Source: Alphaproteobacteria bacterium
Lineage (GTDB): Bacteria > Pseudomonadota > Alphaproteobacteria > Rhodobacterales > Rhodobacteraceae
Direction of reading: 5' to 3'
DNA: 64,000 nucleotides
Assembly (NCBI GenBank): GCA_030429495.1
Contig: JAUIFH010000007.1
Coordinates: forward strand, 124,001 to 188,000
Each line of letters starts with the position of its first letter. Positions within the stretch are counted from its first letter, which is position 1. The notes beneath the pieces were generated by a model. It did no database searches. It was not told the DNA's origin and saw only the letters and a program-made list of their open reading frames with translations. Shown one piece after another: positions 26,896 through 36,594 of this stretch. The translations under genes and the position numbers were made by a program.

Positions 26896-28848
26896 TCAGT
26901 CCGCGACCGCCCTTTCTACCTCGGGCGCGAGGTTCCAGCTGAAGCCGACCGAATCCTCGATACGGCGGGCATCGCGAATGACGCCCGCCACCGCATCCGC
27001 CGGCACCACCCGCTCCCGAGTCTCGAAACGCCACTCCATGCGCAGGCGTCCGTCACTAGGCGCGCGCCCGGAGTAGGTATAGGCGAAGGCGGGGTTTACG
27101 ATCTCTACCCGCTCCGGCGGATTGAAGCTGATCGGAGCGTTCGTGACCTCGACAACGTGGCGATGCGCCTTCGGCCCGCCCGCGGTCAGCGGCGTCCGAC
27201 GCTGACCGGACTGGAAATCGGGGAAGTAGTTTCCGAAATCCTCGGCCGCGAAATAGAAGTCTTCCTCCAGCCCAGATCCCAGAAGCGCCGGTGCCGGGAT
27301 CACGTAGCGCTCCTCCATCCGCACGATGTTCGCATCCCGGTCATCGGTCAGGCTCACGGCCATGACCTGCCGGATACCGGGATAGCGCCGCGAATAGAAA
27401 TCAAGGAAATCGCGGCTGATCCGGTCATGCGGCTCGGTCGCCCAGCGGTAGCGCCGCGAATTGGCGGATGTGCCGCGGTATTCGGACGATACCGTAAGGA
27501 AAACGCCGAGCATCGAGAACGAATACCGCTCTGTCGTGCGGCTGTCCCAGCCATCGCGGCCCGACACGTCGATCCGTTCCAGCGCCCGCTGATCCGCACC
27601 GGTCAGCGGCAGCGCGTACCCGTAGTCGGGCGGCGACGCGATGTCGATCCGGCCACCTTCATGCGACGCGGTCGGATCCGCCCAGTAGCTCCGGCCGTCG
27701 ATGTCCAGGCGGACGATCACATGGTCGAATGCGCCAAGCGACGGCTGCGCCGCAGGCAACGCGTAGCCCCGGTCAAGGTCGGTCAGCGCCGGATAGGCGG
27801 TGATCCCCAGATCCGAGAGCAGCACCCGCAGCAGTAGCGCCTTGTCCTTGCAGTCGCCGAAGCCCTGCCCTGCCACGACCATCGGCGGTCGTGCGAAGTA
27901 ACCGCCGGCGCCGACCTCGATCCCGACATAGCGTATTTCATCCTGGACCAGCCTCAGCGCCGCCGTGGCGCGCCCCACGGCATCCGGATGCGCAGCCCGG
28001 ATCGCCGCGACCTTCGCGTCCCATTCCGGCGGCAGGGGATAGTCGGCGAGGTAGTAGGGCGATAGCGCCGCGGCAAGCGGCGACCAGTCCGACCAAGCGC
28101 CGTATTGCAAGATCGCGTCAGGTTCCGCCTCGACGGGCGTCATCTCTTCCTCCGGCGGCGGCACATGGCCGACGCGGCGCCATTCGTGGCGCACGGTGGC
28201 CCCCTCCGCCACCTCCTCATGGCTCACGCGATCTGGCAACGCCGCCGCGTGGAAGGGCCACGCGGCCGGCCAGTGCGCCACGTGGCGCACCATCCCGACG
28301 GGAACGCTGAACTCCAGCCGCGACCATGCGGCCTGATTGGCACCGTCCAGAATCGGTGTACGGCGATGCAGGAAAGCGGCATCGACGATATCCCCTACCC
28401 TGAGGTCAGGGATCTGAAGATGCGCCGTCAGTGTGCCGTCGATGATACCGGCCTCAAGACGGGTCTCCCGCCGGAAGATTTCGCTCGCCAATTCGTCCCG
28501 GTAGGAGATCGTCCTGCCATCGCGATGCACGTCAAGCCTCGTCAGGCTCAATGTCTCGAAAGCCGGGTCGAAATCGCTCGACACCGCCGCCGCCTCTTCC
28601 AGCCCCGCGCGATCCGTCACCTGGGTGACCAAACGGAAATGCGTCAGCCGCTCCTCCCCCTCCCACGCGACCTGCGTATCGGCGAGCATGTAGTAGACAC
28701 CACCGCCGGAAGCCCGGACCAATGCCGGATCGGCCTCGGGAATTTCCGCAGTCTCGACCCAGCCCGGCGGATCGGCGCGCAGCAATTCCGCTGCGAACGC
28801 GGCCGGAGCGATCAGGATCAGAACAATGAGGCCGAAAATACGGCGCAT
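26896..28848 (-). CDS. DUF3857 / transglutaminase-like exported protein
   Basis: 650 residues with a signal peptide (about 1-19, cleavage after AFA). The N-terminal half (about 45-230) has DUF3857-type features with ISYRDELASEIFRRE. A transglutaminase core follows (about 270-400), with catalytic Cys in GFGDCKDKALLL and later His and Asp in the FDHVIVRLDIDG and YWADPT stretches. Such proteins are periplasmic or surface-linked and are thought to be thiol proteases or transferases; the target is unknown. Confidence 0.87.
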   Translation of the reverse strand: MRRIFGLIVLILIAPAAFAAELLRADPPGWVETAEIPEADPALVRASGGGVYYMLADTQVAWEGEERLTHFRLVTQVTDRAGLEEAAAVSSDFDPAFETLSLTRLDVHRDGRTISYRDELASEIFRRETRLEAGIIDGTLTAHLQIPDLRVGDIVDAAFLHRRTPILDGANQAAWSRLEFSVPVGMVRHVAHWPAAWPFHAAALPDRVSHEEVAEGATVRHEWRRVGHVPPPEEEMTPVEAEPDAILQYGAWSDWSPLAAALSPYYLADYPLPPEWDAKVAAIRAAHPDAVGRATAALRLVQDEIRYVGIEVGAGGYFARPPMVVAGQGFGDCKDKALLLRVLLSDLGITAYPALTDLDRGYALPAAQPSLGAFDHVIVRLDIDGRSYWADPTASHEGGRIDIASPPDYGYALPLTGADQRALERIDVSGRDGWDSRTTERYSFSMLGVFLTVSSEYRGTSANSRRYRWATEPHDRISRDFLDFYSRRYPGIRQVMAVSLTDDRDANIVRMEERYVIPAPALLGSGLEEDFYFAAEDFGNYFPDFQSGQRRTPLTAGGPKAHRHVVEVTNAPISFNPPERVEIVNPAFAYTYSGRAPSDGRLRMEWRFETRERVVPADAVAGVIRDARRIEDSVGFSWNLAPEVERAVAD

Positions 28849-29063
28849 ATCAATTCATCCTCTGGGAATAACTAAATAAAATATTACTCCCGAGGGGCCG
28901 GAGCGGCAAGGAATCCGGTACTCATCCGGTGCTCCGGTCGCCGGTTCCGGCGCAGACGGCCGACTGTCGCGCGGATGGAAACCGGGACCGCCCTTCCGGC
29001 TGGCCGAAAATTTTCCTTCCGGATCGCCAAGGATTGACGACCGGCCCGCGTCATAGTTCCGTC

Positions 29064-29609
29064 ATGCGTATGGAAACCCCCGACGAGGCCCTGGTGAGCG
29101 CCGCCGCGAACGGAGACCGCGACGCCTTCGCGGCGCTTCTCGCGCGGCACTACGATCGGGTACACGGGCTTTCGTTCCGCCTGACCGGATCGAAGGCCGA
29201 AGCCGAGGACCTGACGCAGGACATCTGCCTGGCGCTTCCGGCCAAGCTTGGGAGTTACCGGCAGGAGGCGCGGTTCACCACCTGGCTTTACCGGGTCACG
29301 GTGAACGCGGCCCATGACCGCCGCCGCCGGATGGCGACGCATAGGAAGGCCGCCGACGGCTGGGGCGACTGGGAACTCGCGCGCCGGGCCGAGATCGACG
29401 CGGCGGCCGAGGCGCAGGACTGGCTGGCCGCCATGATGACGCGGCTACCACCGGAACTGAGGGACACGGTCGCGCTGACGCTGGGCGAGGAGCTGAGCCA
29501 GAAGGAGGCCGCCGAGGTGCTTGGCCTCTCCGAAGGCACGGTCGCCTGGCGGATGAGCGAGGTCAAGAAACGCCTGCGCGAGATGGCGCGGGCGGAGGGC
29601 ATGCTATGA
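29064..29609 (+). CDS. ECF RNA polymerase sigma factor
   Basis: 181 residues; ATG 29064, with ATG 29070 as an alternative. Region 2 is seen as [17 protein letters not shown] with the [15 protein letters not shown] helix, and region 4 as [22 protein letters not shown], a helix-turn-helix for the -35 box. Its stop overlaps the start of the vWA gene by 4 bp, the position normally held by an anti-sigma factor. The target regulon is not visible; autoregulation is usual in the family. Confidence 0.93.
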   Translation: MRMETPDEALVSAAANGDRDAFAALLARHYDRVHGLSFRLTGSKAEAEDLTQDICLALPAKLGSYRQEARFTTWLYRVTVNAAHDRRRRMATHRKAADGWGDWELARRAEIDAAAEAQDWLAAMMTRLPPELRDTVALTLGEELSQKEAAEVLGLSEGTVAWRMSEVKKRLREMARAEGML

Positions 29610-31660
29610 ACGACGAGTTCGACAAACTCCGTGCGGGCCTCAAGGCCAACCCTGCCCCCGATCCGGCGGCAAAGGCCGAGGCGCTGCGGCTGGCGATGGA
29701 AAATTTCGACCGTCACCAAGAAACGGCACAGGTGACGCGTCCCAGTCAGGACCGCCCGCAAAGGGCGGGTGTTCTGACAGGAGTACGCGAGATGTTTTCC
29801 AAACTCACCACCCGCGGCGCGCTTGCCGCCACCGCCTCTGTAGCCGCGCTTGGCATCGGGGTCATGATCTGGCCGAGCCTTCAGCAAAACGATCTGCTGT
29901 CACCTGCAGCACCGCCGCTGGGTGAAACCTCTGCGACTGCCGACGGCGAAGCTCGCAACGAAGTCGCGCTTGTCGAGGAACCCATCGTTTCGGAGGAAAT
30001 GGATCTGGGCGTCACAATGGAACCCGCGTTGGAGGTAGCCCCAGTCGATGAGGCCAACCACGCCGTGGAGCCCGATATGTCGTCGTCCGTGCCGTATGAA
30101 GCGCCGTCACCGATGGCGCGCGTTCGTCAGGCCGCGCCGGGTCAGTCGCCCGCCACCGATGGCACCGCCGTCGGAGCGATAGTGGGGCAGGCATTTGACG
30201 ACGCCCTTTTCGGCGCTCCGCCGACGCTGCCGAAGGCGGAGACCGTCCTCTTACCCGAACCCGACACCGAGGCTTATTCCACCGACGCCCCGAACCCGGT
30301 GAAGATCGTGGCCGAGGAGCCGGTCTCCACATTCTCGATCGACACCGACACGGCGTCCTACTCGGTCATCCGCTCGTCCCTCACGAACGGCCAGCTTCCG
30401 CCGAAGGAAGCCGTCCGGATCGAAGAGATGGTGAACTACTTCCCCTACAACTACACCGCGCCCGAGGCGGGCGAGGCGCCATTCCGCGCCGCGTTCAGCC
30501 TCTTCCAGACGCCCTGGAACGAGAACACGCAGCTTCTGCGCGTCGGCCTGCAAGGCGATCTTCCGGCGCTGGACGACCGTCCGCCCCTGAACCTCGTCTT
30601 CCTGATCGACACATCGGGCTCCATGGACGACCCGAAGAAACTGCCGCTCCTGAAGCAGTCATTCGGCCTCATGCTCGGCCAGCTCCGGCCCGAGGATCGG
30701 GTCGCCATCGTCACCTATGCGGGCTCCGCCGGGCTGGTGCTGGAACCGACCGCGGCGTCGGACCGCGCCACGATCCTGACCGCGCTCGACCGGCTTGACG
30801 CAGGCGGTTCGACCGCCGGGCAGGAAGGGCTGCAGCAGGCCTATCAGGTCGCCGAAAGCATGGCCGAGGAAGGCGAGGTCAGCCGCATCCTTCTGGCCAC
30901 CGACGGCGATTTCAACGTCGGTATCTACGACCCGGAGGAGCTGAAGGACTTCATCACCAAGAAGCGCGACAGCGGCACCTACCTTTCCGTTCTCGGCTTC
31001 GGGCGCGGCAATCTTGACGACGCGACAATGCAGGCGCTTGCCCAGAACGGCAACGGCACGGCGGCCTATATCGACACGCTTTCCGAAGCGCAGAAGGTGC
31101 TGGTCGATCAGCTTTCGGGCGCCCTCTTCCCCATCGCCGACGATGTGAAGATCCAGATCGAGTTCAACCCCGCCGCCGTCGCCGAATACCGGCTGATCGG
31201 CTACGAGACGCGGGCGCTGGCGCGGGAGGACTTCAATAACGACAAGGTCGATGCGGGCGAGATCGGCGCAGGCCACCAGGTGACGGCGCTTTACGAGATC
31301 ACGCCTGTCGGCTCCCCCGCCCGCCTCTCCGATCCGCTGCGCTATGCGGCCCAGACCGAGCCCGAGGCGCATCCCTCCGAGCTTGCCTTCCTCAAGCTCC
31401 GCTACAAGAACCCGGGCGAGGACACCTCGACCCTCATCGAGACGCCGATCCCGGTCACGCCCGGCGAGGCCGACACCGATGCCCGCTTCGCAGCCGCCAT
31501 CGCCGGGATGGGCCAGCTTCTGTCCGAACCAAAATACCTTGGTGATTGGGGCTGGGACGAAGCCATCGCCATGGCCGGCGGCGCGCGCGGAGACGATCCC
31601 TTCGGCTACCGGGCCGAAGCGGTGCAGCTCATGCGGCTCGGCCAAAGCCTGTCGCGCTGA
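29606..31660 (+). CDS. membrane-anchored von Willebrand factor A protein (YfbK-like)
   Basis: 684 residues. Residues 1-65 are a cytoplasmic charged segment, 71-89 a single membrane helix, followed by a low-complexity linker (90-235). Then come the vWA N-terminal domain ([17 protein letters not shown]), the vWA domain with MIDAS DTSGSM near residue 335, and a DUF3520-like end ([11 protein letters not shown]). It faces the periplasm. The overlap with the ECF sigma gene and the cytoplasmic tail suggest that the N-terminus may hold the sigma factor, but the classical anti-sigma zinc motif (HxxxCxxC) is absent. Confidence 0.9.
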   Translation: MNDEFDKLRAGLKANPAPDPAAKAEALRLAMENFDRHQETAQVTRPSQDRPQRAGVLTGVREMFSKLTTRGALAATASVAALGIGVMIWPSLQQNDLLSPAAPPLGETSATADGEARNEVALVEEPIVSEEMDLGVTMEPALEVAPVDEANHAVEPDMSSSVPYEAPSPMARVRQAAPGQSPATDGTAVGAIVGQAFDDALFGAPPTLPKAETVLLPEPDTEAYSTDAPNPVKIVAEEPVSTFSIDTDTASYSVIRSSLTNGQLPPKEAVRIEEMVNYFPYNYTAPEAGEAPFRAAFSLFQTPWNENTQLLRVGLQGDLPALDDRPPLNLVFLIDTSGSMDDPKKLPLLKQSFGLMLGQLRPEDRVAIVTYAGSAGLVLEPTAASDRATILTALDRLDAGGSTAGQEGLQQAYQVAESMAEEGEVSRILLATDGDFNVGIYDPEELKDFITKKRDSGTYLSVLGFGRGNLDDATMQALAQNGNGTAAYIDTLSEAQKVLVDQLSGALFPIADDVKIQIEFNPAAVAEYRLIGYETRALAREDFNNDKVDAGEIGAGHQVTALYEITPVGSPARLSDPLRYAAQTEPEAHPSELAFLKLRYKNPGEDTSTLIETPIPVTPGEADTDARFAAAIAGMGQLLSEPKYLGDWGWDEAIAMAGGARGDDPFGYRAEAVQLMRLGQSLSR

Positions 31661-31693
31661 ACGGAGCCCGCGCACAGGTTATGCCGGAATCAA

Positions 31694-31719
31694 AAAGGGC
31701 GCGCAGATGCGCGCCCTTT
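31694..31719. terminator. bidirectional terminator
   Basis: A perfect 11-bp stem (AAAGGGCGCGC with its complement, loop AGAT) lies between the converging vWA and Hsp20 genes. A-run before and T-run after the stem let it work in both directions. Confidence 0.85.
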
Positions 31720-31738
31720 CCCGTGGATGGCAGAACGA

Positions 31739-32203
31739 TCAGGCTTCGGCCTTCTCGACCGCCTTCGCCTCGACCGTGTCGGATTTGGCGATCTCGATCC
31801 GCCGCGGCTTCAGCGCCTCGGGCACTTCGCGGGCGAGGTCGATATGCAGCATGCCGTCGGCATGGGTCGCACCGGTGACCTTCACATGATCGGCAAGCGC
31901 GAAACGCCGCTCGAAGGCGCGGGTCGCAATTCCGCGATGCAGGTAGGTCTTGCCTTCCTCCTCGGCCGCCTTGCGGGCCGAGACGAGAAGCGCGCCGTCC
32001 TTGACTTCGACCGCCAGTTCCTCACCGGAGAAGCCGGCGACAGCGATTGAGATGCGATAGGCGTTCTCATCGGTCTTTTCGATATTGTAGGGCGGGTAGC
32101 CGGGCTGGGCCACATCGGCCGAAAGCACCCGGTCCATCAGATCGGCGATCCGGTCGAAACCGACAGTCGCGCGGTAAAGCGGGGAAAAGTCGTAGTTGCG
32201 CAT
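31739..32203 (-). CDS. small heat-shock protein, Hsp20/IbpA type
   Basis: 154 residues. An alpha-crystallin domain spans about residues 38-130: YNIEKTDENAYRISIAVAGF, LLVSARK, YLHRGIATRAFERRFAL and the closing GMLHIDL. The RNYDFSPLYRATVGFDR start is typical of IbpA-like holdases, which bind unfolded proteins without ATP. No clear heat-shock promoter or RNA thermometer was recognised upstream. Confidence 0.95.
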   Translation of the reverse strand: MRNYDFSPLYRATVGFDRIADLMDRVLSADVAQPGYPPYNIEKTDENAYRISIAVAGFSGEELAVEVKDGALLVSARKAAEEEGKTYLHRGIATRAFERRFALADHVKVTGATHADGMLHIDLAREVPEALKPRRIEIAKSDTVEAKAVEKAEA

Positions 32204-32328
32204 GGGTCATCCTCCATCGAGCGATACCTGATGTCCTCCCGGAACGGGACGGACGTTGAATGGCCGGAACCCTGAATCGGCACCCCGGCACGGCTGAGAT
32301 GTGTCCCGCAACGGACGGTTTCAAGAGG

Positions 32329-33171
32329 TCAAGGACGGATGAAACGGGCGCCGCCCGACACCGTCGCGTCGCCCGGCGCGCGGATCTGCGGCAGGGAAGA
32401 TGACGCGCCCCTGGGCGCCCCGCCCAAAGTGACCACCCCGTCACCATTGCGCAACGCACGCTTCAGGTCGGATACGAGGTCCGGCAGTTCCATCCCGAAC
32501 GCCACCGTCCGGCCCTTGTCCTTCCGGCCGGCGGAGATGATCGAGATGATCCGCGGCCGTCCACCCTCGCGGTCGAAGACCGGCGCGCCAGAGGATCCGA
32601 AATACACATCGCAATCGAAGGCCAGCAACCCGTCCTGCCGCCCCAATACGCGACAGCCCGCCTGCCGCGACAGCGCGTCATCGCGGCCCTGCGCGAAGGA
32701 CACGACGCTGACCTCTCGCGAACGCGGGCCGAGCGTTGCCACAAGGAAAGGTGCCGCCGTTGCGGCAGGAACCGGGTCGGCAAGCTCGATCAGCGCGACA
32801 TCGTGGCGGACACTGGTCCGCCCGGTTGGCGCAGTCGTATCGTAGCTTGGATGAATCACGACCCGGCGCGCGGCGCGTTCCGCGATCGCGGCGCCGTCGC
32901 GCAAACCCGCCCGAAACCGCAGGATCGCGGGATCGGTAGAGACACCCGCACGCCGGTCATAGACGCAATGCGCGGCGGTCAAAACCAGATCGGTCGCGAT
33001 GAGCGTTCCAGTACAATAGCCGTCCTTTCCGATTTCCACCCGCCCGACGGCCTCAAGCCCGAGCACGTCGTGGCGCAGCGTCAGGCGCTTCAGCGGCGCA
33101 TCCGCCCGGGCGCCCGCGGATGCGAGCAGCAGTAGTACGACGGCCGCGGCGCGAAGGCCGATATGCGTCAT
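32329..33171 (-). CDS. trypsin-like serine protease (second of a tandem pair)
   Basis: 280 residues with signal peptide (about 1-23). Triad: His in LTAAHC, Asp in RHDVALIEL, Ser in FGSSGAPVF. The Cys of AHC has a probable partner in YCTGT. The chymotrypsin-fold S1 domain is complete. Overlaps the upstream protease by 4 bp; both end in a similar G-GA(R/K)F(I/V)RP tail, so the pair arose by duplication. Periplasmic or secreted; substrate unknown. Confidence 0.92.
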   Translation of the reverse strand: MTHIGLRAAAVVLLLLASAGARADAPLKRLTLRHDVLGLEAVGRVEIGKDGYCTGTLIATDLVLTAAHCVYDRRAGVSTDPAILRFRAGLRDGAAIAERAARRVVIHPSYDTTAPTGRTSVRHDVALIELADPVPAATAAPFLVATLGPRSREVSVVSFAQGRDDALSRQAGCRVLGRQDGLLAFDCDVYFGSSGAPVFDREGGRPRIISIISAGRKDKGRTVAFGMELPDLVSDLKRALRNGDGVVTLGGAPRGASSSLPQIRAPGDATVSGGARFIRP

Positions 33172-33977
33172 GGCCGGACGAACTTGGCGCCGCCTGGCCC
33201 GCTCGCGTCCGAGGCGGGCAGGCCGGAGCCGGCGGTCACACTGCGGAAGGGCCGTTCTGCCGCCGCAAATGCGGCGCGAAGCTCGGACAGCGGCTGCGCC
33301 ATCGCGGTACCAAGCGCGACGCGCGCCTTGTTCATCTCGGCCTTTGCCGACACGACCGAGACGATATGCGGAACGCCGCCCGACATCATGAAGATCGGTG
33401 CGCCCGAAGCGCCGTAATCCACCGAGCAGGACAGGACGAGAACACCGGGCTGACGCCCGAGAACTTCGCAGGTTTCTTCGAGAGACGGCGCTTCCGCCCG
33501 GTCCAGCGCGTAGGAGACGACGCTGACCTCATCTCCGCGCCGCGGGTCGCTGCCAATCTCGAACGGGCGGACCGACGGCAGCCGGATTGGCTGGTCGAGT
33601 TCCAGCAAGGCGAGGTCATAGGCCACGCGGTCGATCCGGTCGCGCCCCTCATAAACGTAGTCGGGGTGCGCCACCGCCCGCTTCACGCCGCGATAGGCCA
33701 CTGCCCGGCCGTTGCGCCAGCCGGCAAGGAACTTGAATGCGTGGACGTCGACGGCCGCGCCCGACCTTTGGTCGAACAGGCAATGGGCCGCCGTCAGGAC
33801 CAGCGCCGGGGCGATGAGCGTTCCGGTGCAGAAGGCGGAGTCGGATATGTCGATGCGTCCGACCGCTTCCCAGCCGCGCGTCGCATCCGCCGTGTCCAGC
33901 GACAGAACACCCGTTTCGTTGCCCGAAACGGCCATTGGCAGCAGCGCCACCATCATCGCGGCAAGAATCGTGCGCAT
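33168..33977 (-). CDS. trypsin-like serine protease (first of a tandem pair)
   Basis: 269 residues from ATG 33977 (GGAAGG upstream; signal peptide right at the start). Triad: His in LTAAHC, Asp in AYDLALLEL, Ser in YGASGAPIF. The paralogue follows with a 4-bp overlap. The longer frame (to 34088) only adds a non-signal extension and is not used. Probably exported to the periplasm. Confidence 0.9.
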   Translation of the reverse strand: MRTILAAMMVALLPMAVSGNETGVLSLDTADATRGWEAVGRIDISDSAFCTGTLIAPALVLTAAHCLFDQRSGAAVDVHAFKFLAGWRNGRAVAYRGVKRAVAHPDYVYEGRDRIDRVAYDLALLELDQPIRLPSVRPFEIGSDPRRGDEVSVVSYALDRAEAPSLEETCEVLGRQPGVLVLSCSVDYGASGAPIFMMSGGVPHIVSVVSAKAEMNKARVALGTAMAQPLSELRAAFAAAERPFRSVTAGSGLPASDASGPGGAKFVRP

Positions 33978-34083
33978 CCCGTGGGTCCTTCCCTTGTCCG
34001 CTACATAGACGCGGGATGCGGCGAGAATGTGACCAAGGCGGCCTTCGGGACGCAAGGCCAAGCCAGGACGTGAAGCACGAAAT

Positions 34084-34098
34084 ATCACAATAAGTGAT
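34084..34098. promoter_or_regulatory. short AT-rich inverted repeat between glcF and the protease genes
   Basis: ATCAC-N5-GTGAT lies 28 nt after the glcF stop and ~107 nt before the protease start, next to a T6 run on the plus strand and A6 on the minus. It could be an operator for the proteases or a weak stem at the glcF end; the stem is too short to call. Confidence 0.25.
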
Positions 34099-34125
34099 TT
34101 TTTATCAGATAGTTATGAGAAATCC

Positions 34126-35418
34126 CTATATTCGCCCGGCAAGTCCACGCGGACGCGGCCCGCCGGCTGCCCAGTCGAGCAGTTCGACCGTATGGACGAC
34201 CGGAATCCCTGTTCCCGTCCCGATCTGTATCATGCAGCCGATGTTGCCGGCGGCGATGACGTCCGGTCGGCGCGCTTCCAGCGTCTCTATCTTTCGCCGT
34301 TTCAGCTCGGCCGAAATTTCCGGTTGCAGCAGGTTGTAGGTGCCCGCCGAACCGCAGCACAGATGCGGATCGGCAGGCTCCACCACCTCGAACCCGGCAG
34401 CCTTCAGCAGCGCCTTGGGCGCCGCCGTCACCTTCTGCCCGTGCTGGAGCGAACAGGCCGCATGGTAGGCGACGCGAAGCGGCTCGGGCGCAGTTCCACC
34501 CGGCGGCAGCCGCTGCAGTAGCTCGCTTACATCGCAAGCCAGTGCCGCGACCTCAGCGGCCTCGTCGGCCAGCGGGTCGTTGCGGAACATGTGGCCGTAG
34601 TCCTTCACGGTCGTGCCGCATCCCGACGTGTTGATAACGATCGCATCGAGTCCTGCGGCCTCCTTCTCTGCCATCCACGCACGGATATTCGCCGCGGCAG
34701 AAGCGTGGCTATCCCCGACCTTGCCCATATGATGGGTAAGCGCGCCGCAGCAGCCCGCGCCGCGCGCCACCACGACCTCACAGCCGAGCCGCGTCAGCAG
34801 CCGGATCGTCGCATCGTTGATATCGGTGTTCAGCGCCTTCTGCGCGCAGCCCGTCATCAGTGCTACCCGCATCCGCCGCTCACCCCCGGCGGGGAAGCTT
34901 TGCGGGTCATCGTTGCGGCTGACCGGCGGCACCTGTTTCGGCGCCATCGCCACCATCGCCCTGAGCCGCGCATCCGGCAGAAGGCGCGCAAACGGCCGCG
35001 CCATCTTGGCGCCGAGGAGTGCCAGCCGGAACCGGCCGGGATAGGGGATGACCTTTGCCAGTATCCAGCGCAGCGCCCGGTCATGCCACGGCCGGCGATA
35101 GGTCTTTTCGATATGTGCGCGGGCGTGATCGACCAGATGCATGTAGTGCACGCCCGACGGGCAGGTCGTCATGCAGGCAAGGCAGGACAGACAGCGGTCG
35201 ATATGCTTGACCGTCTTGGCATCCGCCGGCCGGTCGTTTTCCAGCATGTCCTTGATGAGGTAGATCCGCCCCCGTGGACTGTCCAGTTCGTCGCCCAGAA
35301 CCTGATAGGTCGGGCAGGTCGCAGTGCAGAACCCGCAATGGACGCAGGAGCGCAGGATCTCGTTCGCGCGCGCGACGCCGGGGTCTTTCAATTGCTCCTC
35401 GGTAAACGTCGTCTGCAT
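34126..35418 (-). CDS. glcF: glycolate oxidase iron-sulfur subunit
   Basis: 430 residues. Carries electrons from the GlcD/GlcE flavin subunits. Two ferredoxin-type [4Fe-4S] motifs (CVHCGFCTATCP near residue 25 and CLSCLACMTTCP near 76) are followed by two CCG-type motifs (GCCGALTHH and LCCGSAGTYN). Start 35418 overlaps the glcE stop by 1 bp (TGATG). Last gene of the glcDEF operon. Confidence 0.96.
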   Translation of the reverse strand: MQTTFTEEQLKDPGVARANEILRSCVHCGFCTATCPTYQVLGDELDSPRGRIYLIKDMLENDRPADAKTVKHIDRCLSCLACMTTCPSGVHYMHLVDHARAHIEKTYRRPWHDRALRWILAKVIPYPGRFRLALLGAKMARPFARLLPDARLRAMVAMAPKQVPPVSRNDDPQSFPAGGERRMRVALMTGCAQKALNTDINDATIRLLTRLGCEVVVARGAGCCGALTHHMGKVGDSHASAAANIRAWMAEKEAAGLDAIVINTSGCGTTVKDYGHMFRNDPLADEAAEVAALACDVSELLQRLPPGGTAPEPLRVAYHAACSLQHGQKVTAAPKALLKAAGFEVVEPADPHLCCGSAGTYNLLQPEISAELKRRKIETLEARRPDVIAAGNIGCMIQIGTGTGIPVVHTVELLDWAAGGPRPRGLAGRI

Positions 35419-36542
35419 CAGCCCATCAGCCCCGGATTGAGTATACCCCTCGGGTCGAACCGCGCCCGCAGCCCCGCCGAAATCGCCGCAAGCGGCGGCG
35501 CTTCGGGCGGAAACGGAGACACTGCCGCGCGCGTCGCCGCGCTGGCGCGGATCAGCGTCGCGTGGCCGCCTGTTCCGGTCAACCTCGGGCGCGGGTCCTC
35601 GCCCTCCGGCAACAAGGCCCAGATCAGTCCGCCACCCCAGTCCAGGATGTATTCGCCCGCAAGCAGCGCAACCACCGCCGGCGTATCCGACGGCCGCACC
35701 GAAAGCCGCCAGACATCGCCGGCGCGTCCGGCAAACGGCGCAACCCCGGCGACCCTTTGCCAAAGGGCGGCATTCCGGTCTGAATCCGTCTCGATCCGCA
35801 CCGGCCAGCGCGGCGCAAGAAGACCTTCGAGTTTCCCCGCGCGGTATTGGACTGAGGCTGCGAATCCTTCGACCCGCACCAACGCGCCCTCGCCCGGCAG
35901 AAACGCCGCGCCTGTAACATCATGAGGGGAGCCGAGCGCCGCCGACAGCGCGGCCACCGCCGCAGTCGCCCCTTCCGCTGCCAGGATCAGGGTGGCGACG
36001 GATTCGGGCGCGGGGAGCACCTTGAGGCCGATCTCGGTCAGAACCCCGAGCGTGCCCCACGACCCTGCCATCAGCTTCACGAGGTCGTAGCCGGTGACGT
36101 TCTTCATCACCCGCCCGCCATTCTTCAGCACGGTGCCGGTTCCATCAACGAAGCGCACGCCCAGAAGTGCGTCGCGGCAGGCCCCGGCCTGCACCCGGCG
36201 CGGGCCCGAGATGTTCGCGGCGACCATCCCGCCAAGCGTCGGCGTCCCCTCCGACCCCAGCAGCGCACGCCAGTCGGCGGGTTCGAAAGCAAGCCGCTGG
36301 CCTTCCGAAGCCAGCGCCGCTTCGACTTCGGCCAGTGGCGTTCCCGCCCCGGCGACGATGGTCAGCGCGCCCGGCTCGTAAAGCGTGATGCCGGACAGTC
36401 CCGACACGTCGAGAACCGCGCCCGGCACCGGACGCCCGACATCGCGCGTTCCGCCGCCCCGGATTCGCAGCGGACCCGCCGCGTCGCGGACCGCCTGTGC
36501 CAGTTCGTCCTCAGTTGAAATGCGCACCGTTCCTGCTTCCAT
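35418..36542 (-). CDS. glcE: glycolate oxidase FAD-binding subunit
   Basis: 374 residues from ATG 36542; a TTG at 36551 sits nearer to a GAGGATGG site and is possible. FAD-binding_4 features: IRGGGTRD, GTPTLGGMVAANISGPRR, and MKNVTGYDLVKLMAGSWGTL. Shorter than GlcD, as in other GlcE. It works with GlcD and GlcF to oxidise glycolate to glyoxylate at the membrane, passing electrons to quinone. Confidence 0.95.
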   Translation of the reverse strand: MEAGTVRISTEDELAQAVRDAAGPLRIRGGGTRDVGRPVPGAVLDVSGLSGITLYEPGALTIVAGAGTPLAEVEAALASEGQRLAFEPADWRALLGSEGTPTLGGMVAANISGPRRVQAGACRDALLGVRFVDGTGTVLKNGGRVMKNVTGYDLVKLMAGSWGTLGVLTEIGLKVLPAPESVATLILAAEGATAAVAALSAALGSPHDVTGAAFLPGEGALVRVEGFAASVQYRAGKLEGLLAPRWPVRIETDSDRNAALWQRVAGVAPFAGRAGDVWRLSVRPSDTPAVVALLAGEYILDWGGGLIWALLPEGEDPRPRLTGTGGHATLIRASAATRAAVSPFPPEAPPLAAISAGLRARFDPRGILNPGLMG

Positions 36543-36594
36543 CTGGCCCAACCATCCTCGGGGCGGGCGGGGTGGTCAATGCCCCCCGCCGGTC

